Assembly (NCBI GenBank): GCA_937907395.1
Contig: CALCII010000015.1
Location: 186,001 to 250,000, forward strand
Origin: an uncultured Chitinophagaceae bacterium
GTDB taxonomy: Bacteria > Bacteroidota > Bacteroidia > Chitinophagales > Chitinophagaceae
Reading direction: 5' to 3'
Length of the DNA: 64,000 bases
Each line of letters begins with the position of its first letter. The stretch's first letter is position 1. The notes beneath the pieces are model-generated. The model made no database searches and had not been told where the DNA came from. It worked only from the letters and a program-made list of their open reading frames with translations. This document shows, one piece after another, positions 44,279 to 52,029 of the stretch. Position numbers and translations under genes: made by a program.

Positions 44279-45568
44279 TCAGATAGTGGCTGCCGCCCGT
44301 TTTTTGCACACAAAATAAAGTGCCACACCCAGTAAAACCAATCCGGTTGAAATGAGTTCTGCCTGTGTAGGCTTGATAAAACCAAAGTCATATTTGGTAT
44401 TCACACGGATTAATTCCACAAAAAAGCGTTCGGTTCCATTCATAATGAGATAAATACAGAACAAAGCCCCAGGCAGCTTTATTCGTCTGCGCAGGAAAAT
44501 TAGAAGCCCAAAGAAGAGTAATGAAACAACTGTTTCATAAAACGGAGTAGGAAAAACGGGAACCGGCAAATAATTACAATGCTCAACATCTGTGCAATCA
44601 GCCAGGCGTGCTCCCATGCTGTTTACATTGTGCGGATAAGTATAAGCCACCATCCAAACAGGCAAAAATGAAGGTGCCTTAAATGATGTATGAGGAATTT
44701 CTGAAAGCTTACTTCCTCTGAACTCCTGTTCCAGGTAATAGGTCTTATTTTTTTCAAGCGTTGCTTCAAATTCACCCGGTGCTGCCAGGCGGACTGTTCC
44801 TGTAGAATCGGCAACATAGGCGCTGTTGGGAATGCCCCAATCACCATCACCTGCCACCTGGCATCCAATTCGACCAATAGCATAAGCCAGCATGAGAGCT
44901 GGTCCCATAACATCGGCAAGATGACGTAATGAAATCCCTTTTCGCTTGGAGTAAACAATAATGGCAATGGCAGCACAAATCAATCCTCCATAAAATGTTA
45001 GTCCGCTGAATGACAACAAAGCACCTACAGGATCTGCAACAAAATCATTCCAGTTTTCAAGATTATGAAACACTTTAGCTCCGGAAAAGCCAAACACTGC
45101 GGCAAGTACAGTAATATCTCCCACCCTCTCATGAGGCCATACACGAACCATTCTTACTTCTGGTTTTGCCGCTTTTTCTTTATTCTTTTCATACCAACGC
45201 AAGCCTGCAAATAAAGCCGCTAAGAAAATACCTGCCCCCCAGCTTCCTTTCGATGAAAAAATAAATTCCTGTGGATTCACCCCGGAACCGGCAACCATAA
45301 AAGCACCAATGATCTTATACCCCATTAAAAAGCCAAGTACTGCATTTGATATCAGTTCACCCACAGATGCAGGCTTTCCAAACTCACGCTTTTCTTCTTT
45401 AGGTGATAACAGTCCTTTCTTTTCTTTTAACTGTAATCCTTTGGTAAGTACCATTGCCGCAGCAATAAATGCCAATGCCACAAAAAAACCAAACGAGTTC
45501 AGAAACCGGGCCCACTCCCATTCAACACCAAAAACTTCCTTGAAGAAAAAATATAAATTGGGATACAT
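44279..45568 (-). CDS. lgt: prolipoprotein diacylglyceryl transferase (long form)
   Basis: It transfers diacylglycerol from phosphatidylglycerol to the lipobox Cys of prolipoproteins at the inner membrane. The key region GRIGCQVAGDGDWG (about 216-229) contains the conserved catalytic Arg. Membrane segments and the last helices (FFVELIRVN) match Lgt. At 429 residues it is much longer than the E. coli enzyme (about 290): there is an extra cytoplasmic segment (about 45-150) and an extracytoplasmic insert (about 235-310, containing CTDVEHC). I believe this is common in Bacteroidota. Several lipoproteins in the window would be its substrates. Confidence 0.9.
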   Translation of the reverse strand: MYPNLYFFFKEVFGVEWEWARFLNSFGFFVALAFIAAAMVLTKGLQLKEKKGLLSPKEEKREFGKPASVGELISNAVLGFLMGYKIIGAFMVAGSGVNPQEFIFSSKGSWGAGIFLAALFAGLRWYEKNKEKAAKPEVRMVRVWPHERVGDITVLAAVFGFSGAKVFHNLENWNDFVADPVGALLSFSGLTFYGGLICAAIAIIVYSKRKGISLRHLADVMGPALMLAYAIGRIGCQVAGDGDWGIPNSAYVADSTGTVRLAAPGEFEATLEKNKTYYLEQEFRGSKLSEIPHTSFKAPSFLPVWMVAYTYPHNVNSMGARLADCTDVEHCNYLPVPVFPTPFYETVVSLLFFGLLIFLRRRIKLPGALFCIYLIMNGTERFFVELIRVNTKYDFGFIKPTQAELISTGLVLLGVALYFVCKKRAAATI

Positions 45569-45646
45569 GTAATTAGTTTGAGTTGCAATGTTACTTGAAA
45601 AAACCGTAACGAAAACGAACCAAAGGCTAACTAAAGGCTAAAAAAA

Positions 45647-45669
45647 AATCCCTCAGTAAATGAGGGATT
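45647..45669 (-). terminator. terminator after the bacilliredoxin gene
   Basis: Nine-base arms AATCCCTCA / TGAGGGATT, followed leftward by a run of nine T. Confidence 0.93.
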
Positions 45670-45686
45670 CCATTCTTTTCTTTTGA

Positions 45687-46103
45687 TTAGTTGCAATGTT
45701 CTTCAAATGCACTGATGAGGTTTTGTGCAATCATCTGTGCAGGACGTCCTTCAATCATGTGACGTTCTACAAAATGCACCAATTGTCCGTCTTTAAACAA
45801 TGCAATCGCTGGTGAGCTGGGAGGATAAGGAAGCAGGTGCTCACGAATCTTCTTAACTGCATCAGTATCAAAACCGGCAAAACTGGTTAACAAATGATCC
45901 GGACGTTTACCGGAATTCTGAACAGCCATTAAAACACCAGGCCGGGCACTTCCTGCTGCACAACCACAAACAGAATTGATAAAAACAAGGCTGGTTCCTT
46001 TTTGCTGGAGCGCTTCACCCACAGCTTCTGAAGATAATAACTCTTCAAAACCTTCGTCTGTTAACTCTGCCTTCATTGGCATAACTATTTCTGCTGGATA
46101 CAT
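45687..46103 (-). CDS. BrxA/BrxB family bacilliredoxin
   Basis: From ATG 46103 the protein has 138 residues, the normal length. It is a thioredoxin-fold protein with the family-specific active site CGC (46-48) in SVCGCAAGSARPG. Bacilliredoxins remove bacillithiol from mixed disulfides; whether this organism makes bacillithiol is unknown from the window. MYPAEIVMPMKAEL is the usual start. An in-frame ATG at 46181 would add 26 atypical residues and lies upstream of the -7 box. Confidence 0.93.
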   Translation of the reverse strand: MYPAEIVMPMKAELTDEGFEELLSSEAVGEALQQKGTSLVFINSVCGCAAGSARPGVLMAVQNSGKRPDHLLTSFAGFDTDAVKKIREHLLPYPPSSPAIALFKDGQLVHFVERHMIEGRPAQMIAQNLISAFEEHCN

Positions 46104-46129
46104 ATATTTTGTTTTATTAATAAAGAACG

Positions 46130-46137
46130 CAAAACTA
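46130..46137 (-). promoter_or_regulatory. -7 promoter box for the bacilliredoxin gene
   Basis: TAGTTTTG on the minus strand, a perfect match, 26 bases upstream of ATG 46103. It argues against the longer start at 46181. Confidence 0.6.
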
Positions 46138-46308
46138 GTCCAAAAGTTTATTGTAATACCAAATCGGAAATTTTGTCGCACAAGGATACACTGTTAAGAC
46201 TTTTTGTCTTGCCGGAATCGAAATAATTGTTCAATTGACATTCATTTCTGGGTTGGATCGCTGTTTGATCACATTGAAGCATATTAAAAACTATAAAACG
46301 TAAAACAT

Positions 46309-46740
46309 ATGACAATGGTAAAATTGCACAGCCCCGTTCAGAAAAGCATCAACAGCATTTTCGATGAGTTCTTTAATGAACTCCCTTCTTTCAACAAAAC
46401 AGTCAATAACCTGTTTGCACCTCCGGCAAATATTGGTGAAACGCCTTCTGGTTATTTACTCGAATTAAGTGTACCCGGACGTAACAAAGAAGACTTTTCG
46501 ATTACGGTTGATAAAGGCATCCTTACTGTAGCATACGAAAAGAAAGAAGATGCAAAGCAAGAAGGCTACAAACTTATCCGTAACGAATTCAACTTCCCCA
46601 ACTTCAAACGGAGTTTTTCTGTAGATGAAAGCATCCAGACTGAAGGGATAGAAGCGAAATATGAAAATGGAATCCTCAAATTGTACTTACCTAAAAAAGC
46701 GGAAGTAAAAGAGCCCGTTAAAAGCATAAACGTTCAATAA
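46309..46740 (+). CDS. Hsp20/alpha-crystallin small heat-shock protein
   Basis: This 143-residue ATP-independent holdase chaperone prevents aggregation in the cytoplasm. The alpha-crystallin domain spans about 38-132, from ANIGETPSGYLLELSVPG to IEAKYENGILKLYLPK, which includes the conserved GxLxL-type motif (NGILKLYLPK). A VKSINVQ tail follows. The 170-base upstream region contains no obvious inverted-repeat CIRCE element. A strong terminator ends the transcript. Confidence 0.94.
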   Translation: MTMVKLHSPVQKSINSIFDEFFNELPSFNKTVNNLFAPPANIGETPSGYLLELSVPGRNKEDFSITVDKGILTVAYEKKEDAKQEGYKLIRNEFNFPNFKRSFSVDESIQTEGIEAKYENGILKLYLPKKAEVKEPVKSINVQ

Positions 46741-46785
46741 ACAAATTTGAAATAGCTAGTTATAGCAGTTGGTTTTGGTTTACAC

Positions 46786-46818
46786 CCCGTCCTGATTCTT
46801 CTGGACGGGCTTTTTTTT
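46786..46818 (+). terminator. terminator after the hsp20 gene
   Basis: CCCGTCC / GGACGGG arms with a 10-base loop, followed by C and a run of eight T. Confidence 0.93.
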
Positions 46819-46830
46819 GATTCGTATTCA

Positions 46831-46864
46831 TTGAACCGGTAAATAAGAATTCAATTTATCTTCG
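46831..46864 (+). promoter_or_regulatory. promoter of the 46871 gene, near-leaderless
   Basis: TTGA (46831-46834), a 22-base spacer and TATCTTCG (46857-46864), which has one change from TAnnTTTG. The ATG follows after 6 bases, so the transcript should start at or next to it. Confidence 0.5.
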
Positions 46865-46870
46865 CAGTAC

Positions 46871-48133
46871 ATGAGAAAGAAAATCCAGTCACTCCCCTTC
46901 CTGTTTTTTTTCCTTTTCCTTTCATTTGCCTTATCAGCTCAGGAAAAAGATAGTGTACCCAATCATACAGTCGATACGCTTCTACGTATCCGGAATCTTA
47001 ATCCCTATTTTACGTTGCATGTGGATAGTCTTCTTACCTACAACCTGGAAGTAAATAAAAATCAAAAAAACTATTACTGGTTTCTGAAAAACTCACCGCT
47101 GGGGTTACGAATTAATAAAGATAACGGCGTACTCACTTTCAAAGCAGATAAAGCATTCTTTCTGTCGGGCAAATTAAAATATGATGTTGATTACAAAGTG
47201 CAGGTAGGTGTTCAAAACCTTTATGACCCTAAAGAACGTGTAGATACCTTTTTCACAATCGTTTTCTTTAATACAGAAATCATTCCTTCAAAAGTGCGTC
47301 CATCAGTGTCTAGTCCGGTTACAGTAGATGAAGGCGATACACTTCGTTTCCAACTTTTTTGTGAAAATGGAAATTTCCCGGTAGAACAAATCAGCTTTGA
47401 AAGCAATATTCCTATCAAACTAAACAATCCCATCAACTTTTGTAATGATGAATTCAACTGGACGATCCCTTATGATTTTGTAAAGGATACCGATAGCAGT
47501 AAAACAAAAAGGCTCCGGCTTTACTTTACTGCATCCGACAAATTCCGCAACCGTGATACAACAGTTGTAACTGTAATGGTGAAAGAAGCAATCAATTATC
47601 CGTTGAAAAAAATGGAATATGATAAAATTGTATCCGATTACCAACGCTATATCCAGCAATTAAAATTTACATTCCGGAAACTGGATAAAAAAATAAAAAA
47701 CAATCGCTCTACCCGCTTGTCGTTTGATATGACATCGGCTTCCACAGCTCTTGCCGGTACGGTTTTCTCCACTATGGACAATGAAAGCCAGAAAAACATC
47801 GGACGTATTTTACCTGGTGTTGGCTTAACGCTGGTACCAGTAAAGGAAGCTGTAGCTCCTAATAAAGTAACCGATCAAAACTCAGCATCGCTGGTTCGTA
47901 CCAATATCAGGAGACTGGAGTTTATATTGGACGATCAATCATTACTCGGAGATAAAGACCCGGAAATTGTACAAAAAACAGCACGTTTAAAACAGGAACT
48001 GAAACAGGCACAACTACAGTTGCTTGATATTCCATTGGAAGACATCATTGAAAGCGATAGCAAGGGGGCCAATAATTATTTTGATGATCCCAAAGTCAAT
48101 AAGAAGTACAGAGTGTCTAACAAGAAAAATTAA
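46871..48133 (+). CDS. secreted protein of unknown function, beta-sandwich plus coiled coil
   Basis: This 420-residue protein has a signal peptide (1-24, ending FALSAQ). Residues about 40-245 look like two tandem beta-sandwich (Ig/cadherin-like) domains, with DYKVQVGVQNLYDPKERVDT and VTVDEGDTLRFQLFCENG as recurring strand patterns. From about 250 the sequence is helical and charged, beginning KMEYDKIVSDYQRYIQQLK. I recognise no named family. It should be periplasmic or surface-exposed. It ends with a 4-base overlap with the convergent NTF2-like gene. Confidence 0.75.
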   Translation: MRKKIQSLPFLFFFLFLSFALSAQEKDSVPNHTVDTLLRIRNLNPYFTLHVDSLLTYNLEVNKNQKNYYWFLKNSPLGLRINKDNGVLTFKADKAFFLSGKLKYDVDYKVQVGVQNLYDPKERVDTFFTIVFFNTEIIPSKVRPSVSSPVTVDEGDTLRFQLFCENGNFPVEQISFESNIPIKLNNPINFCNDEFNWTIPYDFVKDTDSSKTKRLRLYFTASDKFRNRDTTVVTVMVKEAINYPLKKMEYDKIVSDYQRYIQQLKFTFRKLDKKIKNNRSTRLSFDMTSASTALAGTVFSTMDNESQKNIGRILPGVGLTLVPVKEAVAPNKVTDQNSASLVRTNIRRLEFILDDQSLLGDKDPEIVQKTARLKQELKQAQLQLLDIPLEDIIESDSKGANNYFDDPKVNKKYRVSNKKN

Positions 48134-48582
48134 TTACATCCCGTTTTTCTTCTTGTATCGATAATGTATTGAATTTTCCAGCCGCTGGTTAATCGTACGA
48201 GTTGAAATGAATTCACTCCGCAATGGCTGAATACACCTTTGTAATAAAACTGGTAAGGTGTCCACACACTGGCCATAGCCCCATCAATATGAACAGCGCC
48301 AAACTGAATCCGTTCATCTGCGTCACCCTGCGCCACTTTTCCAACAAAGGAAATAAACTCATCCAGGTTCTCCGTACGCACTACTGTTTCACCTGTTTTA
48401 CCACGGCCGATTGTTTGCAACACTGCCGACTCTGAGAACACAGACCTCAGCAAAACAGAATCTCCATTTTTCATCGCCAGGAACATCTGGTTCACCACTA
48501 CTTTAACCGAATCTTCAGTGCTTTGTGCATTTAATGAGGTAAATCCAATGGCTGTTAAAAAAACGGTAAGAAAGAGGCGCAT
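48130..48582 (-). CDS. secreted NTF2-like protein
   Basis: This 150-residue protein has a signal peptide (1-19, ending LNAQ). The rest fits a SnoaL/NTF2-like alpha+beta cone: VNQMFLAMKNGDSVLLRSVFSESAVLQT (about 30-57) is the characteristic helix-helix-strand start, and WTPYQFYYKGVFSHCGVNSFQLVRLTSGWKIQYI is the terminal sheet. Function unknown; such folds bind small ligands or serve as scaffolds. It is divergent from the small secreted protein gene. Confidence 0.83.
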   Translation of the reverse strand: MRLFLTVFLTAIGFTSLNAQSTEDSVKVVVNQMFLAMKNGDSVLLRSVFSESAVLQTIGRGKTGETVVRTENLDEFISFVGKVAQGDADERIQFGAVHIDGAMASVWTPYQFYYKGVFSHCGVNSFQLVRLTSGWKIQYIIDTRRKTGCN

Positions 48583-48595
48583 ACACTTTTGATTT

Positions 48596-48603
48596 TATGT
48601 TTG
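48596..48603 (+). promoter_or_regulatory. -7 promoter box for the small secreted protein gene
   Basis: TATGTTTG, a perfect match. It rules out a start at the ATG near 48597 and supports ATG 48642 with a leader of about 30 bases. Confidence 0.6.
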
Positions 48604-48641
48604 GCAGGTTGTTTGGAATACAAGATGTAAATGATTCAACT

Positions 48642-48974
48642 ATGCAACAAACAAAATGGTACAAATGGTCGCTGTTGCTGATAGGCTTAACAGCGATGGT
48701 CTTCACTGCTGCAGATGCATCTGCTGCTTCACATCCCGGCAAAAAGCGCAACAGGAAAGGGAATACCTGTTACACCAGCTATCACAGTTCATGGAATCAT
48801 AGCAATTGTAATCATTTGCCTCCCGGGCAAGCTGTAAAACGATACGGTGGCAATGCTTCTGATTATGCAAAACATAACAAATGGAACAAGAAATGCCATA
48901 GTAACAATTCAACTTATGGCTACCAACAACCACAACCCGGATGGGGCAAACGCAGCCGCAACCCCGCACTATAA
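48642..48974 (+). CDS. small secreted basic protein rich in Asn, His and Lys
   Basis: From ATG 48642 the protein has 110 residues with a clear signal peptide (about 1-29, ending ADASAAS). The mature part of about 80 residues is basic, with three Cys (in NTCYTSY, SNCNHL, KKCHSN), many Asn and His, and a terminal QQPQPGWGKRSRN. I know no family. The odd number of Cys leaves at least one free or metal-bound. A bidirectional terminator follows directly. Confidence 0.65.
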   Translation: MQQTKWYKWSLLLIGLTAMVFTAADASAASHPGKKRNRKGNTCYTSYHSSWNHSNCNHLPPGQAVKRYGGNASDYAKHNKWNKKCHSNNSTYGYQQPQPGWGKRSRNPAL

Positions 48975-48981
48975 ATCCTTT

Positions 48982-49019
48982 CAAAAAAAATGCTCCGTTT
49001 GTTCGGAGCATTTTTTTTA
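48982..49019. terminator. bidirectional terminator between convergent genes
   Basis: ATGCTCCG / CGGAGCAT arms with a TTTGTT loop are flanked by eight A on the left and eight T on the right. It can stop both the small secreted protein gene and the arginine decarboxylase gene. Confidence 0.92.
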
Positions 49020-49030
49020 TTTCATTGGGT

Positions 49031-50437
49031 TTAATATCCAAGAATCTTCAACATGCTTTGTGCCGTTTGTTCTTTTGCATAAAGCCAGTCTACTAATTTG
49101 CCATTCTTATCATGTCCTACAATAACATGTTTCGGAGACGGAATCATACAATGCTTGATACCGCCATATCCACTGATCTGATCCTGGTAAGCACCCGTAT
49201 GGAAGAACCCTACAAACAACGGTTCCTGCGTACCATTTCCGTTCAGTTTGGGCAAAAACACTTCATTTATATGCTCTTCTGAGTCATAATAATCGTGACT
49301 ATCACAGGTGATTCCTCCCAACACCACACGCTGGTAATCGTTATCCCACTTGTTAATGGGCAACATGAGGAATTTTTCGCCAATACCCCATGTATCGGGC
49401 AAGGTTGTGATGAAAGATGAATCAATCATATACCAGTTCTCACGATCGTTCTGGATTTTTTGTCCAAGTACACTATATATATGTGCCATACTTTCACCCA
49501 CCGTAAAACTGCCAAACTCGGTATAAATATTTGGCATTGGCACACCTGCTTTCTTACAGGTTTTTTTGATAGTACCCACAATCTCATTAATCATGAACTG
49601 ATAATCATATTCAAAGCCCAATGAGTGTTTAATGGGGAAACCTCCACCTATGTTGATTGAATCCAGCTCCGGGCAAATCTTTTTCAACTGGCAATACAGG
49701 TTGATGATTTTATTCAATTCACTCCAGTAGTAGATATCATCTTTAATACCCTTATTCAAAAAGATATGTAACATTTTTAACTGGAAACGATCTTCATTCC
49801 CCTCTATCTTATCTACGTAAAATTCAAGGATATCTCTTGCACGAATGCCTAACCGTGATGTATAAAACGGGAAAGTAGGCTCTTCCTCTGCTGCCACACG
49901 GATACCAACTTTGAAAGGAACTTTTACTGTCTTCTTCAGTTGCTGCAGTTCGTCTTTATTATCCAATACGGGTACCACATTTTTGAATCCTGTATTGAGT
50001 AATTTGGCAATGCGTGCGATATAAGCTTTCTGCTTATACCCGTTACAAATAATCTGAATGTCTTTTGTGATTTTTTTCTTCTGGTACAGCTTGTTGATAA
50101 TTTCAATATCATAAGCAAATGAAGTTTCAAGATGAACCTCATTCTTTAACGCCTCTTCCACCACAAAAGAAAAATGGCTGCTCTTCGTGCAATAACAATA
50201 GAAGTATTTGCCTTCGTATTTATGGCGCTTGTAAGCAGCTTCAAACATTCTCTTTGCCTTTCGTATCTGCATTCCGATTTTGGGCAGATACGTCAGTTTC
50301 ATGGGAGTACCGTACTTGTCAATCAGGGCTTTCAGATCAAGACCGTTAAATTGTAAGTAACCATCTTTCACCTCAAAACCTTCCTGCGGGAAATTAAAGG
50401 TTTGATGTACGAGGTCGGTGTAAGTGGTATTGCTCAT
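49031..50437 (-). CDS. speA: arginine decarboxylase, fold III PLP enzyme
   Basis: It decarboxylates arginine to agmatine for polyamine synthesis. This 468-residue alanine-racemase-fold decarboxylase binds PLP through Lys85 in YCYCTKSSHFS (80-90). Other marks are DSINIGGGFPIKHSLG (about 264-279), the Gly-rich phosphate-binding loop, and VVLGGITCDSHDYYD (about 384-398), which supplies the Cys-Asp of the second active-site half. The short length fits the Bacteroidota type rather than E. coli SpeA (about 650). A diaminopimelate- or carboxynorspermidine-decarboxylase relation is possible, but the sequence fits arginine decarboxylase best. Confidence 0.86.
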   Translation of the reverse strand: MSNTTYTDLVHQTFNFPQEGFEVKDGYLQFNGLDLKALIDKYGTPMKLTYLPKIGMQIRKAKRMFEAAYKRHKYEGKYFYCYCTKSSHFSFVVEEALKNEVHLETSFAYDIEIINKLYQKKKITKDIQIICNGYKQKAYIARIAKLLNTGFKNVVPVLDNKDELQQLKKTVKVPFKVGIRVAAEEEPTFPFYTSRLGIRARDILEFYVDKIEGNEDRFQLKMLHIFLNKGIKDDIYYWSELNKIINLYCQLKKICPELDSINIGGGFPIKHSLGFEYDYQFMINEIVGTIKKTCKKAGVPMPNIYTEFGSFTVGESMAHIYSVLGQKIQNDRENWYMIDSSFITTLPDTWGIGEKFLMLPINKWDNDYQRVVLGGITCDSHDYYDSEEHINEVFLPKLNGNGTQEPLFVGFFHTGAYQDQISGYGGIKHCMIPSPKHVIVGHDKNGKLVDWLYAKEQTAQSMLKILGY

Positions 50438-50491
50438 TTACAGACAGTTGTTTTTAATTTGAAGAGATATTGTAACGAACAAAATGGATTG

Positions 50492-50499
50492 CAAACGTA
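50492..50499 (-). promoter_or_regulatory. -7 promoter box for the arginine decarboxylase gene
   Basis: TACGTTTG on the minus strand, a perfect match, with a leader of about 50 bases. Confidence 0.6.
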
Positions 50500-50531
50500 A
50501 GGGAATTTTGCATGGTAACGAACATAAAACA

Positions 50532-50566
50532 AAAAACCGGATCTGAACGGTTCAGATCCGGTTTTT
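50532..50566. terminator. terminator of the rplT operon
   Basis: Perfect 16-base arms AAAAACCGGATCTGAA / TTCAGATCCGGTTTTT around CGG. It ends the leftward ribosomal protein operon and can work in both directions. Confidence 0.95.
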
Positions 50567-50588
50567 ATAAACTCACAGTTGTTTCAAT

Positions 50589-50933
50589 TTATTTAACTGA
50601 AGCAACCAGTTTCTTGAAGCTTTCGGGCTCATTCATTGCCAAATCAGCCAGCACTTTACGATCAAGTGTGATATTTTTCTGGTTCAAGAGATGAATGAAC
50701 TGAGAGTAAGTGAGACCTTCCTCACGAACAGCCGCATTGATACGGGCAATCCACAAACGACGGTATTCACGTTTCTTAAGTTTACGTCCTACATATTTAT
50801 AAGTAAGACCTTTTTCCATTACGTTTTTCGCAACGGTGTATACATTTTTCCTTTTGCCATAGAAACCTTTGGCAGCTTTCAGAATCCTTTTGCGGCGTGC
50901 TCTTGAAGCAACGGCATTTACTGAACGAGGCAT
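50589..50933 (-). CDS. rplT: 50S ribosomal protein L20
   Basis: At 114 residues it is full length. It is an early-assembly 23S rRNA-binding protein and, in other bacteria, an autorepressor of the infC-rpmI-rplT operon. The basic N-terminal extension (RARRKRILKAAKGFYGKRKN) and the globular C-terminal half (RRLWIARINAAVREEGLTYSQ) are diagnostic. It is 30 bases downstream of rpmI. Confidence 0.97.
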   Translation of the reverse strand: MPRSVNAVASRARRKRILKAAKGFYGKRKNVYTVAKNVMEKGLTYKYVGRKLKKREYRRLWIARINAAVREEGLTYSQFIHLLNQKNITLDRKVLADLAMNEPESFKKLVASVK

Positions 50934-50963
50934 ATCAGAATAAGTTTAATAGTTAATGAATGA

Positions 50964-51161
50964 TTATTTCAAACGGAGCAAACGCTTCACGAAATCAAGA
51001 TTTGATTTGTGCACAACACCATCGTGGCCCATGTGGCGCTTACGCTTGGTAGACTTTTTGGTGAGGATGTGACGTTTGAAAGATTTCTGATGGGTAATTT
51101 TCCCGGTGCCTGTTACTTTAAAGCGCTTCTTGGCACTTGAATTGGTTTTAACCTTTGGCAT
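50964..51161 (-). CDS. rpmI: 50S ribosomal protein L35
   Basis: From ATG 51161 the protein has 65 residues, the standard length, beginning MPKVKTNSSAKKRFKVTGTG and ending in KRHMGHDGVVHKSNLDFVKRLL. The open frame extends upstream only by chance. Unlike many bacteria, 207 bases separate it from infC, and this gap has a terminator-like hairpin, a strong promoter and a structured leader. Confidence 0.97.
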   Translation of the reverse strand: MPKVKTNSSAKKRFKVTGTGKITHQKSFKRHILTKKSTKRKRHMGHDGVVHKSNLDFVKRLLRLK

Positions 51162-51195
51162 GTAACATGTCAATTTATAATTCCACCCTGCTGGC

Positions 51196-51226
51196 GGCTC
51201 CGCACTGGCGGAACACTTATGGAGCC
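51196..51226 (-). promoter_or_regulatory. structured leader of rpmI-rplT
   Basis: GGCTCC (51196-51201) can pair with GGAGCC (51221-51226), and the same stretch can also fold as CCGCCAGTGCGG-type nested pairs, so alternative structures exist. It lies between the internal promoter (51273-51280) and the rpmI start. It is a candidate binding site for L20 autoregulation. Confidence 0.45.
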
Positions 51227-51272
51227 ATTTGGGCCTAATATTTACAGAAACAGAGCTCTGTAAAATGGAGCG

Positions 51273-51305
51273 CAAAGGTATATAAATTGGGGATGAAATC
51301 CCAAG
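51273..51305 (-). promoter_or_regulatory. internal promoter for rpmI-rplT
   Basis: On the minus strand CTTG (51302-51305), a 21-base spacer and a perfect TACCTTTG (51273-51280). It gives L35 and L20 a transcript separate from infC with a leader of about 105 bases. Confidence 0.72.
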
Positions 51306-51346
51306 AAATGAATAAAAATAATGGCCAAATGCCTTAAAAGCAGAAA

Positions 51347-51362
51347 TCCCGCCGGGGCGGGA
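51347..51362 (-). terminator. terminator or attenuator after infC
   Basis: TCCCGCC / GGCGGGA perfect arms with a 2-base loop, 7 bases after the infC stop, followed leftward by TTTCTGCTTTT. The T-run is interrupted, so partial read-through is likely. Confidence 0.6.
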
Positions 51363-51368
51363 CTTCAA

Positions 51369-51947
51369 TTACTCTGCAGATTCTTTCTTCTTTTTAACCG
51401 ATTTGGGCGAAATGATCATCAACATCCGCTTTCCTTCCAGTTTAGGCAATCCTTCTACCTGTCCGATTTCGGCCAGGCGTTCGGCAAATTTCAACAATAC
51501 CAACTCGCCACGTTCTTTAAACTGGATTGCACGTCCCTTAAACTGAACATATGCTTTCACTTTATTACCCTCTTTCAAAAAGTTTTCGGCATGTTTGGCT
51601 TTGAAGTCAAAATCGTGGTCATCGGTATTCGGCGTGAACCGGATTTCCTTTAACTCGGCCGATTTACTCTTGGCCTTCATTTCCTTTTCCTTTTTCTTCT
51701 TCTCGTACAGGAACTTGTTGTAATCAATTGCTTTACAAACAGGTGGAACCGCCTGGGGTGAAATTTCCACCAGGTCTAATCCCAGTTCCTGGGCTATTTG
51801 TAACGCTTTTTGAGTGGGATAAACTCCTACTTCAACATTATCGCCTACCAAACGGACTTCTGGTACACGAATGAGGTGATTGATACGATGTTCAGGTTCC
51901 TTACGGGGAATAAAACGACCCCGTGGTGGTCTGGGTGGATATGCCAT
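51369..51947 (-). CDS. infC: translation initiation factor IF-3
   Basis: This 192-residue factor binds the 30S subunit and checks start-codon pairing. The N-terminal domain contains EHRINHLIRVPEVRLVGD (about 19-36), the linker is Lys-rich (KKKEKEMKAKSK), and the C-terminal domain contains KEIRFTPNTDDHDFDFK. It starts with ATG rather than the rare AUU used for autoregulation in E. coli. Two hairpins precede the gene. It lies 82 bases downstream of thrS. Confidence 0.96.
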   Translation of the reverse strand: MAYPPRPPRGRFIPRKEPEHRINHLIRVPEVRLVGDNVEVGVYPTQKALQIAQELGLDLVEISPQAVPPVCKAIDYNKFLYEKKKKEKEMKAKSKSAELKEIRFTPNTDDHDFDFKAKHAENFLKEGNKVKAYVQFKGRAIQFKERGELVLLKFAERLAEIGQVEGLPKLEGKRMLMIISPKSVKKKKESAE

Positions 51948-51955
51948 ACTTGGGA

Positions 51956-52025
51956 GGCCTCTTCCCCCTGTGGGAGGCCATCAAATTTTAATTATTAAGC
52001 ATTCTCTTCAGGGGTGAAAGAGAAT
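51956..52025 (-). promoter_or_regulatory. two hairpins in the infC leader
   Basis: ATTCTCTT (52001-52008) pairs with AAGAGAAT (52018-52025), immediately after the thrS stop. GGCCTC (51956-51961) pairs with GAGGCC (51974-51979), ending 8 bases before the infC ATG. GGGAGGCC also occurs twice (51952-51959, 51972-51979). Neither hairpin has a T-run, so they look regulatory rather than terminating. Confidence 0.45.
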
Positions 52026-52029
52026 TAAG

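Noticed and set aside
45609..45650. Short duplicated motif CAAAGGCTAACTAAAGGCTA near the bacilliredoxin terminator
   Set aside because: Only about 8 bases repeated and adjacent to an A-run; likely slippage with no support for function.
46104..46181. Longer bacilliredoxin start at 46181
   Set aside because: A perfect -7 box at 46130-46137 lies inside the extension and the extra residues do not resemble the family.
51162..51368. Extended reading frame upstream of rpmI (up to 134 codons)
   Set aside because: L35 has a fixed length near 65 residues starting MPKVKT; the extension covers a promoter and leader hairpins.
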